From Nitrospinota bacterium (GTDB taxonomy: Bacteria > Nitrospinota_A > UBA7883 > JADGGD01), in the NCBI GenBank assembly GCA_015229165.1, contig JADGCD010000001.1:1-48456 (forward strand): a stretch of DNA of 48,456 bases, in the 5' to 3' direction. A model generated the notes under the pieces. It worked only from the letters and a program-made list of their open reading frames with translations, ran no database searches and had not been told where the DNA came from. Below are positions 1 through 5,893 of this stretch, in pieces. The position numbers and the translations under genes were made by a program. Position 1 is the stretch's first letter. The number at the start of each line of letters is the position of its first letter.

Positions 1-772
1 TTTTCGCCATCCTGATGACCCCCCGTGAAGAGAATCCGCAGATCGTGGTGCCGGGGGAGAGGGGCTCTTCCGGGGTCAGTCCCAGCAGGGCGGCGAGCCG
101 CTCCAGCGCGCTCTGCCGCTGGGCGCGGGCCACATTCATCTCCTGCCGGACCCTGTCGTGGTTGATGGTCATGTCCAGACTGTCGGTCCGGTGGGCCAGT
201 CCGGCCTCTTCCCGGTCACCGGTTACTTTCATGCTCTCACGGGCCAGTTCGAGGCTCGCCTCCAGCGCCGCGACATTCCGGTCGGCCAGCCAAAGGGCCA
301 TCCACGCGTCGATGACCCGATAGACCAACTGGCTGCGGGCGCCCTGAGCCATGCTTTCGGCGGCATGGGCGTCGGAGCGGGCGGCCTTGAAACCGTAGTA
401 AATCTGCCCCCCGGCGAATATCGGCTGACGGACCGCGAGGGTGGTTCGCCAGTTTTCGTACGAGTCGGGATTGTTCAGGCGGGCCGGATCAAAATCGGCC
501 TGCGTCACCGATTCCCGTTGGAGCCTCATGCCGAAGACATTGAGGGGGGAGTCGGTCTTGACGTAGCTCTCCGACACCGTGACTTCGGGCCCGAACTTTG
601 AAAGGGCGGAGCGCGAAAGGTAGCGGGCCGCCTCGCCGCGGGCGTCGGTCGCCAAAAGGTCTGGGTTGCGGGCGAGGGCGGTTTCAATGGCTTGGCCAAG
701 GGTCATGGCGTGGCCGACGTCGGCCGATGCCATCGACCCGAGCAGGAACACGAGCGTGATGACGGTTCGCAT
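1..772 (-). CDS. TolC-family outer membrane channel protein (partial, 3' end outside window)
   Basis: This is the N-terminal 257 codons of an outer membrane efflux channel of the TolC/OEP family; the gene continues past the left edge. The start ATG at 772 is followed by a signal peptide (MRTVITLVFLLGSMASADV), then the family-typical 'TLGQAIETALARNPDL' opening of the first helical repeat. Later segments such as 'LAVRQPIFAGGQI' and a long alanine- and arginine-rich helix ('ALERLAALLGLTPEEPL') also match the family. Such channels work with a periplasmic adaptor and an inner-membrane pump, which would be expected just left of the window. It lies 19 bp after trxA in the same direction, so it is probably the third gene of a DUF2892-trx-tolC operon driven by the sigma-54-type promoter at 1401-1416. 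The substrate cannot be read from sequence. Confidence 0.85.
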   Translation of the reverse strand, partial: MRTVITLVFLLGSMASADVGHAMTLGQAIETALARNPDLLATDARGEAARYLSRSALSKFGPEVTVSESYVKTDSPLNVFGMRLQRESVTQADFDPARLNNPDSYENWRTTLAVRQPIFAGGQIYYGFKAARSDAHAAESMAQGARSQLVYRVIDAWMALWLADRNVAALEASLELARESMKVTGDREEAGLAHRTDSLDMTINHDRVRQEMNVARAQRQSALERLAALLGLTPEEPLSPGTTICGFSSRGVIRMAK

Positions 773-791
773 GGCAGCCCTTCGATAAAGG

Positions 792-1124
792 TTAGTCGGT
801 GACGGTGTCCAGGAGCTGGGCCAGAACCGGCTTCGGGACGGCGCCGACCACCTGGTCGACAGGAACGCCGTTGTGAAAGAGAATCAGCGTCGGGATCCCC
901 CTGATACCATACTTCGCCGGAACATGGTGGGCAGCCTCGGTGTCACACTTGGCGATCTTTACTTTGCCGACATATTCATCGGCCAGTTGGTCGATTGTCG
1001 GCGCCACCATCCGGCAGGGGCCGCACCATTCGGCCCAGAAATCGACCAGCACCGGCAGGGAAGATTCGATGACTTCCTTCTGGAAATTGGCATCGTCCAC
1101 ATGGACAACGTTTTTGCTCGCCAT
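792..1124 (-). CDS. trxA: Thioredoxin
   Basis: A 110-residue single-domain thioredoxin, the usual family length, with no signal peptide, so cytoplasmic. The catalytic motif WCGPC is at residues 33-37, preceded by 'VLVDFWAE', and the cis-proline loop appears as 'GIPTLILF'. It reduces protein disulfides using thioredoxin reductase, which is not in the window. It sits 16 bp after the DUF2892 gene and 19 bp before the TolC-family gene. Thioredoxin inside an efflux operon suggests a redox-stress or metal(loid)/electrophile role rather than the housekeeping copy, but that is inference. Confidence 0.95.
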   Translation of the reverse strand: MASKNVVHVDDANFQKEVIESSLPVLVDFWAEWCGPCRMVAPTIDQLADEYVGKVKIAKCDTEAAHHVPAKYGIRGIPTLILFHNGVPVDQVVGAVPKPVLAQLLDTVTD

Positions 1125-1140
1125 GGCATCATTCTCCCGT

Positions 1141-1359
1141 TCAGTTAGAGGTGGTAAGAGACACGTCGCACGAGGAGCGCATCCCGAGCTTTTTCAAGAT
1201 AACGGTCATGGGGCAAAATCGGGTGAAACCGTACTGAAACAGGTTCAACCCGACAAAGGCGGTCAGGAAGAGCCAGTAGGGGTGGTGAAACACTCCCAAC
1301 GCCAGCGAACCCATGATGAAAAAACCGGCCATAACGTGAACCATATCTTCAGCGCGCAT
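1141..1359 (-). CDS. DUF2892 family small membrane protein
   Basis: A 72-residue inner-membrane protein of the DUF2892 (YgaP transmembrane-like) family. Two hydrophobic helices (about residues 7-24 and 26-43) are followed by the family signature 'LFQYGFTRFCPMTVILKKLG'. I chose ATG 1359 rather than the longer start at 1383 because GGGAG lies 6 nt upstream of it (plus-strand 1366-1370). The family often accompanies rhodanese, thioredoxin and sulfur or redox genes; its molecular function is not established. It is the first gene of the minus-strand operon with trxA and the TolC-family gene. Confidence 0.8.
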   Translation of the reverse strand: MRAEDMVHVMAGFFIMGSLALGVFHHPYWLFLTAFVGLNLFQYGFTRFCPMTVILKKLGMRSSCDVSLTTSN

Positions 1360-1400
1360 CGGATACTCCCAGTTGCAAGTCAATAGCTACACGCTTGTCC

Positions 1401-1416
1401 TTCAAAATGCGGGCCA
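1401..1416 (-). promoter_or_regulatory. Sigma-54 (-24/-12) promoter for the DUF2892-trxA-tolC operon
   Basis: On the minus strand the sequence reads TGGCCCGCATTTTGAA. Against the sigma-54 consensus TGGCACG-N4-TTGCA it differs at two of twelve defined positions and keeps GG at -24 and the exact 4-nt spacing. The start point would be near 1390, about 30 nt before the DUF2892 start codon. The sigma-54 gene (rpoN) and a sigma-54 activator are both in this window. Confidence 0.7.
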
Positions 1417-1449
1417 AAGGGTGTACTTAGATAAGATGATGAAAAATAA

Positions 1450-1467
1450 TGCGAATAATGATGCGCA
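1450..1467. promoter_or_regulatory. Candidate activator site A (imperfect palindrome)
   Basis: TGCGAAT-AATG-ATGCGCA: seven-base arms match at six positions around a 4-bp spacer. The minus strand contains GCATCATT. It lies about 60-77 bp upstream of the inferred sigma-54 start point, within the usual range for an enhancer-binding site. Confidence 0.4.
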
Positions 1468-1518
1468 CCTTTGGTGAGACAGATGTCCGCGTTGCAATAA
1501 AACAATTCTGTCCAGCAA

Positions 1519-1536
1519 CATGCATCATTATGCAAC
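1519..1536. promoter_or_regulatory. Candidate activator site B (palindrome)
   Basis: CATGCAT-CATT-ATGCAAC: the inner five bases of each arm match (TGCAT/ATGCA). It shares GCATCATT and a right arm TGCAAC with the site upstream of the activator gene at 4476-4491. It lies about 130-146 bp upstream of the inferred sigma-54 start point. Confidence 0.45.
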
Positions 1537-1629
1537 GATGTACATGCCTTGGAGCCGCATTCAGTGGGAAGCGACGGTAAGGAAGGCGGGAAGATGCTCT
1601 CTGCGGGGCAGGCGGAACGGGGTAACAGG

Positions 1630-1647
1630 CATGCGATGATGCGTCAG
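1630..1647. promoter_or_regulatory. Candidate activator site C (weak)
   Basis: The minus strand reads GCATCATCGCAT in this interval, close to the core of the other sites, but arm symmetry is poorer. It is far (about 240 bp) from the sigma-54 promoter and about 90 bp upstream of the candidate promoter of the gene at 1752. Confidence 0.25.
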
Positions 1648-1696
1648 ATAGTTTACATAATATATCTTATCGGAATATGCGTTTTGGGGGCATTCC

Positions 1697-1725
1697 TTGA
1701 CTTTGACGGCTTATCCTACTATTTA
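1697..1725 (+). promoter_or_regulatory. Sigma-70-like promoter for the small membrane protein
   Basis: TTGACT (1697-1702), 17-bp spacer, TATTTA (1720-1725). The start point would be near 1732, leaving about 20 nt of leader containing GGAG ahead of ATG 1752. Confidence 0.5.
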
Positions 1726-1751
1726 TAGTGAACTTAATCGTGGAGCGCCTG

Positions 1752-2081
1752 ATGGATCAATTGAAATATTTCTGGAACACGTACGATTTCGACCGGGTGA
1801 TGAGCTGGATCGGAACTGCCCTGCGCGATCCGCTGGGTACTCTCATGAATCCGTGGATTCTTGCGCCCATCGTGATCATTATCGGGCTCTTCGTTAATCA
1901 GAAGACCGCCGGTCTCGGACAAAAGCTCATTATTGGCGTCCCGGCCATCGGTTACCTCTTTATCACGCTGACTGTTCTGCACAACGACTCGATCTCGCAA
2001 CCGGGTCCGTTCATGATGGGCTTGGGCGCCATGTTGATTATCGTCGGATGGTTCATATGGGACCGCCTGATGAAAGGCTGA
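1752..2081 (+). CDS. Small multi-pass membrane protein, unknown function
   Basis: A 109-residue protein with a short amphipathic N-terminus ('MDQLKYFWNTYDFDRVMSW') and three predicted transmembrane helices at roughly residues 32-50, 59-76 and 86-104, ending in a basic tail (DRLMKG). I chose ATG 1752 over the upstream GTG at 1728 because GGAG (1742-1745) sits 6 nt before it. I do not recognise the family. It stands alone on the plus strand, convergent with the nuclease gene (8 bp between stop codons), opposite the DUF2892 operon. Confidence 0.7.
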   Translation: MDQLKYFWNTYDFDRVMSWIGTALRDPLGTLMNPWILAPIVIIIGLFVNQKTAGLGQKLIIGVPAIGYLFITLTVLHNDSISQPGPFMMGLGAMLIIVGWFIWDRLMKG

Positions 2082-2089
2082 GATTTGGC

Positions 2090-2608
2090 TTACTGATCCA
2101 TTTTGCCGAAATCTGACGGTCGAATATCGTCCAGCCATCTCTTGAACTGCTCTTCATCCTCCGGCGGTTGAACGGCGCCCTGCTTGTTCAATTCGCTGTT
2201 GTTCTTCGCCTCTTCCAGCACCGATGCCCGGACGTAGATCGGGCAACCAACCCGTAACGCAATGGCGATGGCGTCCGATGGCCTCGAATCGACTTCAATC
2301 TCCCCTGTTTCGACTTGCAATGAAAGCTTTGCGTAAAACGTATTGTCTTTCAAATCATTAACGGTGACGTGCTGAAGTGTCGCTTTAAGCGCATCCAGCA
2401 GGTTCTTGATCAGGTCGTGGGTCATCGGACGGGGGGTGACGACCGTCTCCATTTCCAGTGCGATGGCGGTCGCCTCAGGGTAGCCGACCCAGATCGGAAG
2501 GGAGCGCCCTCCGGCTTCGTCTTTGAGGATGATGATCGGCGTGTTGCTCAGGGGGTCGAAGACAAGCCCGTCCACTTTCATTCTTACCCGCTCGTCTGCT
2601 TGGCTCAT
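2090..2608 (-). CDS. Bifunctional nuclease domain protein (DUF151)
   Basis: A 172-residue protein with the DUF151 fold: 'MKVDGLVFDPLSNTPIIIL', then 'RSLPIWVGYPEATAIA' and the strongly conserved 'RPSDAIAIALRVGCPIYV'. The family is related to plant bifunctional nucleases; its role in bacteria is poorly known. The start ATG at 2608 overlaps the miaB stop codon (ATGA), so the two are translationally coupled; a longer frame starting inside miaB is unlikely. A second possible start is the Met at 2581, directly before the domain. The C-terminal 35 residues are acidic and probably flexible. Confidence 0.85.
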   Translation of the reverse strand: MSQADERVRMKVDGLVFDPLSNTPIIILKDEAGGRSLPIWVGYPEATAIALEMETVVTPRPMTHDLIKNLLDALKATLQHVTVNDLKDNTFYAKLSLQVETGEIEVDSRPSDAIAIALRVGCPIYVRASVLEEAKNNSELNKQGAVQPPEDEEQFKRWLDDIRPSDFGKMDQ

Positions 2609-3990
2609 TCCCTCACTCCTTGCAAGGCCAGTGACGACCGCTCCGATATGCCGCTCGTGTCCGATTCTCCTTCGAGGCTGAACTGTCGGCTCGCCACGAT
2701 CCGGACCGGAACGAACTGCCCCGTCAAATCGCACGCACTGGTGATGTTGACGGTAATGTTCTGCGGGGTCCGTCCGGCATAGCGATGATCGTCCTTCCGG
2801 CTGGGGCCGTCGACCAGGATAACGGTCTCCTCCCCTACCCGCGCCGCGAGCCGCTGGCCGGTGATTTCCTTTTGTCGTCGCTGAACGATCTCGAATCGTC
2901 GCTGGGCGACGTCGGGGTCGACCGCCTCCGGCAGCGTGGCCGCCGGGGTCCCTGGACGGGGCGAATACTTGAACAGGTAGATGTTGTCGAACTGCGCCCG
3001 GTCAAGCGCTACCAGTGTCGCCTCGAACTCTGAATCGCTCTCGCCCGGAAAACCGACGATGACATCGGCGGTTAGCGAAAGATCGGGGACCGCTCGCCGC
3101 AGACGTTCGACCCGGTTGAAATAGTGCTGGACCGTATAGCCCCGGTCCATGGCGGCCAGTATCCGGTCGGCGCCTGACTGGATCGGCAGATGGAGCGCCG
3201 GGGTCACCGACCGGAGCGACCCCATGGCGTCGATGAGCCGGTCGGAGAGGTCTTTCGGATGGGAGGTCATGAAGCGGACCCAGGGGATCGACGATTCGCT
3301 GTCGATACGGGCCAGCAACGTGGCAAAGTCGGCGGTGGGAACGAGCCCTTTGCCGTACGAGTTGACGTTTTGCCCCAATAACCAGATTTCCTTGTACCCC
3401 CGCTCGCCAAGCTCCACCGCCTCCCGCACCACGGTATCCATGGGTCGGGACTGCTCGGCGCCACGGGTCGTGGGGACGATGCAGTAGCTGCACCGGTTGT
3501 CGCACCCTCGCATGATGGAGATCCAGCCGGTGACGGCGGAGCTGCGACGCATGGGATAGTCGTCGTAATCGTCGCTCTCACCGACGTCGATTTGCCGGTG
3601 GCCGGTCTCCTGATAGGTTTTCAGAAGTGTCGGGAAACGGTCGATGGCCCGGGTGCCGAAGACCACATCGACTAGGGGGGCGCGGCGGACGATGCCGTCG
3701 GCCAATTCCTGCGCGATGCAGCCGCCGACGCAAAGGGTCATCTGGGGATTTTTCGACTTCATCGGGCCGAGCCGCCCCATCAGGGAGAAGAACTTTTGCT
3801 CCGCCTTGTCCCGCACGGCGCAAGTGTTCACCACCACCACGTCGGCCCCCTCCACCGTGTCGGTGTAGTCGTAATCGTCCGCCAGCAGCCCCGAGACCCA
3901 CTCGGAGTCGGACCGGTTCATTTGGCAGCCGAGGGTGATGATGGCCAGTTTCTTCTTCACGGTATCCTGCGGTCTTGGACCATCTCCCAA
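2605..3990 (-). CDS. miaB: tRNA-2-methylthio-N6-dimethylallyladenosine synthase
   Basis: A 461-residue radical-SAM methylthiotransferase that adds the 2-methylthio group to i6A37 in tRNAs reading codons that start with U. The N-terminal UPF0004 domain begins 'LAIITLGCQMNRSDSEW' with cysteines for the auxiliary 4Fe-4S cluster. The radical-SAM motif CDNRCSYC and a C-terminal TRAM RNA-binding domain (about residues 390-455) follow. The start is a TTG at 3990 with an excellent ribosome site (GGGAGG, 4 nt spacing); an alternative GTG at 3960 has a weaker site. It is followed by the coupled DUF151 nuclease gene. miaA is not in the window. Confidence 0.95.
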   Translation of the reverse strand: MGDGPRPQDTVKKKLAIITLGCQMNRSDSEWVSGLLADDYDYTDTVEGADVVVVNTCAVRDKAEQKFFSLMGRLGPMKSKNPQMTLCVGGCIAQELADGIVRRAPLVDVVFGTRAIDRFPTLLKTYQETGHRQIDVGESDDYDDYPMRRSSAVTGWISIMRGCDNRCSYCIVPTTRGAEQSRPMDTVVREAVELGERGYKEIWLLGQNVNSYGKGLVPTADFATLLARIDSESSIPWVRFMTSHPKDLSDRLIDAMGSLRSVTPALHLPIQSGADRILAAMDRGYTVQHYFNRVERLRRAVPDLSLTADVIVGFPGESDSEFEATLVALDRAQFDNIYLFKYSPRPGTPAATLPEAVDPDVAQRRFEIVQRRQKEITGQRLAARVGEETVILVDGPSRKDDHRYAGRTPQNITVNITSACDLTGQFVPVRIVASRQFSLEGESDTSGISERSSLALQGVRE

Positions 3991-4061
3991 GTATACCTCC
4001 CTTTTTCGAAGGTCGGTAGCGGTCCTCCCTCTTTGGTTACGGTTGTGTTAGAGTCGCTTCG

Positions 4062-4466
4062 ATGAGCGCCTACAGCCTGCTCCCCGGCTTCCCGCCGGTC
4101 ATCGGTGTGACCTGTGGCGAAGGGCATTTCCGGAAGAGCCGTCGTCGGCTTGCTTCTCCCCTCTTCCCGGTCGGCCTCGCCACCCTCGGCTGTATCGTCG
4201 ATTTTTTCTGGCTCTTGCCCGACGCCGTCGTTTCACTCTACCTCCCCGTGGGGCTTTTCAACGTGGTCGCCGCATGGGGGGTGACCGTCTTCACTGCACG
4301 ATTACGCGACCGTCTTTTCCCGCTTCCCCGCCGCTGTCCGACCTGCCAAGGCCGGCTCGAACAATTCCGTGCGACCACAGACGAAGTGGGTGGCCCGACG
4401 GTTGTCGAAATAGTGTCTGCAGGAATCTTTGTTATTCCACATCTTGCGATGTTGTTCTTAATCTAG
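4062..4466 (+). CDS. Small membrane protein, unknown function
   Basis: A 134-residue protein not recognised. It has hydrophobic segments at about residues 36-52, 55-78 and 115-134, a CPTC pair at about residues 92-95 in a basic loop, and another Cys near residue 18. A zinc or disulfide role is possible but only one CxxC is present. The C-terminus ends inside the last hydrophobic segment. It starts 71 bp from the divergent miaB start with no clear ribosome site. Its stop lies only 45 bp before the activator gene, so the two may be co-transcribed. Confidence 0.55.
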   Translation: MSAYSLLPGFPPVIGVTCGEGHFRKSRRRLASPLFPVGLATLGCIVDFFWLLPDAVVSLYLPVGLFNVVAAWGVTVFTARLRDRLFPLPRRCPTCQGRLEQFRATTDEVGGPTVVEIVSAGIFVIPHLAMLFLI

Positions 4467-4475
4467 TCTCTATGC

Positions 4476-4491
4476 GTTGCATCATTGCAAC
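4476..4491. promoter_or_regulatory. Perfect palindrome upstream of the sigma-54 activator gene (candidate site D)
   Basis: GTTGCA-TCAT-TGCAAC is a perfect inverted repeat with 6-bp arms and a 4-bp spacer, ending 20 bp before the activator ATG at 4512. It shares GCATCATT and TGCAAC with site B at 1519-1536. The position suggests autoregulation by the activator (inference). Confidence 0.5.
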
Positions 4492-4511
4492 ATAGCGGCT
4501 ACCATAAGGCT

Positions 4512-5861
4512 ATGGAGCGCGAATCGTTCGAAACATGCTTGGCCTACAAGGAAAATCTTGAGGCGGTCTTCAACGCCGTCTATGACGGAATCGTTTCGCT
4601 GACCCCCGAGCTGGCGGTGGTCAACATGAACGAGGCTGCGGAAACGTTCTTCGGCGTCACCCGGGAGCAGGTGAAGGGGCGCTCCTGCTTCTGCGAGGAG
4701 ATGCTCCCCGACCTGCGGGACATACTAGTGAACGCTCTCACCCGTGCGACCCCCATAAAGAATTTCTCCATCCGGTTCACCGACCGGACCGGCGACGACC
4801 GGACCGCCATCATCTCCACCGCCCTTCTCCACGACCAGAAAGGGGCGGTCAACGGCATTGTTCTGATCCTCCACGACATTTCGGAGATTCGCAGGCTCCA
4901 GATGCGTTTCGAGGAGCATCCCGCCTACCACCGTCTCATCGGGCGCAACGGGCGGATGCAGGAAATCTACACCCTGATACGCAAAGTCGCCTCCGCCGAA
5001 GCGCCGGTGCTGATCGAAGGGGAATCGGGCTCGGGCAAAGGGCTCATCGCCGAGGCGATCCACCACCTCTCCAGCCGACGCGACGGCCCCTTTGTGAAGG
5101 TCAACTGCGCCGCGCTGTCGGAGTCGCTGCTGGAGTCAGAGCTGTTCGGCCATGTGAAAGGCGCCTTCACCGGCGCCATTCGGGACCGGATCGGCCGGTT
5201 CGAAGTGGCCAACGGCGGGACCATTTTTCTGGACGAGATCGGTGAGATTCCCCCCGCCACCCAGATAAAACTGCTGACCACCCTCCAGGACAAGATTATC
5301 GAACGGGTCGGCGACACCGCACCGGTCAAGGTGGACGTTCGGATCGTCTCCGCGACGAACCGGCGGCTCAGAGAGTTGGTGGAGGAAAAGGTTTTTCGTG
5401 AAGACCTCTATTACCGACTGAAGGTGGTTCGCATCGAAGCCCCTCCCCTGCGCGAGCGGGCCGATGACATTCCGTTGCTCGTCTCCTATTTCGTCGAACG
5501 GCAACGCAAGGAGACCGGCAAGAGCATCACCGCCGTCACTGACGAGGCGATGCGCCGTCTGGTCCGCTACCGGTGGCCGGGGAACGTTCGGGAGCTGGAA
5601 AACGCCATCGCCCAGGCGTTTGTGCTGGCGGAGCGGGAGGTGATCACCCCCGACGACCTGCCGGAAGAGGTTCTGGCCTCCCCTCCCCTCGCCCCGTCAA
5701 CGCCCGATCGGTATGCGCAGGCCGTCGTTCTCCCCGACGACCGGACGGCGATCGTCGAAGCCCTCCAGCGCGCCGGGGGAAAGAAGGGGGAGGCGGCCCG
5801 TCTCCTCGACATGGACCGGACGACGTTGTGGCGGAAGATGAGGCGCTACGGGCTGGATTGA
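4512..5861 (+). CDS. Sigma-54-dependent transcriptional activator with PAS sensor domain
   Basis: A 449-residue enhancer-binding protein. A PAS domain (about residues 12-130) contains a Cys-x-Cys pair ('GRSCFCEEML') that could bind a cofactor or sense redox state. The AAA+ domain follows: Walker A GESGSGKG, the sigma-54-contacting loop GAFTGA, Walker B 'GGTIFLDEIGEI', and 'WPGNVRELENA'. It ends in a Fis-type helix-turn-helix ('GEAARLLDMDRTTLWRKMR'). There is no receiver domain, so it senses directly through PAS. I chose ATG 4512; the upstream TTG at 4485 lies inside the palindrome at 4476-4491. Probable targets are the sigma-54 promoter at 1401-1416 and its own gene (inference from shared palindromes). 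Confidence 0.9.
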   Translation: MERESFETCLAYKENLEAVFNAVYDGIVSLTPELAVVNMNEAAETFFGVTREQVKGRSCFCEEMLPDLRDILVNALTRATPIKNFSIRFTDRTGDDRTAIISTALLHDQKGAVNGIVLILHDISEIRRLQMRFEEHPAYHRLIGRNGRMQEIYTLIRKVASAEAPVLIEGESGSGKGLIAEAIHHLSSRRDGPFVKVNCAALSESLLESELFGHVKGAFTGAIRDRIGRFEVANGGTIFLDEIGEIPPATQIKLLTTLQDKIIERVGDTAPVKVDVRIVSATNRRLRELVEEKVFREDLYYRLKVVRIEAPPLRERADDIPLLVSYFVERQRKETGKSITAVTDEAMRRLVRYRWPGNVRELENAIAQAFVLAEREVITPDDLPEEVLASPPLAPSTPDRYAQAVVLPDDRTAIVEALQRAGGKKGEAARLLDMDRTTLWRKMRRYGLD

Positions 5862-5866
5862 AGCGC

Positions 5867-5893
5867 GGGGCGTGGTCGGTCGATGACCGCCCC
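5867..5893. terminator. Hairpin filling the gap between convergent genes
   Basis: GGGGCG-tg-GTC pairs with GAC-CGCCCC around the loop GGTCGAT, with a 2-nt bulge. It occupies nearly the whole 32-bp gap between the activator stop and the parE stop, so it could end transcription from both sides. There is no clear T tract. Confidence 0.45.

Larger units (their letters stand above)
1360..1751. other. 392-bp regulatory intergenic region
   Basis: This is the longest gene-free stretch in the window and is clearly AT-richer than its surroundings. It separates divergent genes. It holds the sigma-54 promoter (1401-1416), three GCATCATY-type palindromic sites and a sigma-70-like promoter (1697-1725). 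I see no RNA gene or convincing short reading frame in it. Confidence 0.6.

Noticed and set aside
2605..2734. Longer start for the DUF151 nuclease inside miaB
   Set aside because: The extension covers the miaB TRAM region in another frame and has no similarity; ATG 2608 overlaps the miaB stop in the typical coupled way.
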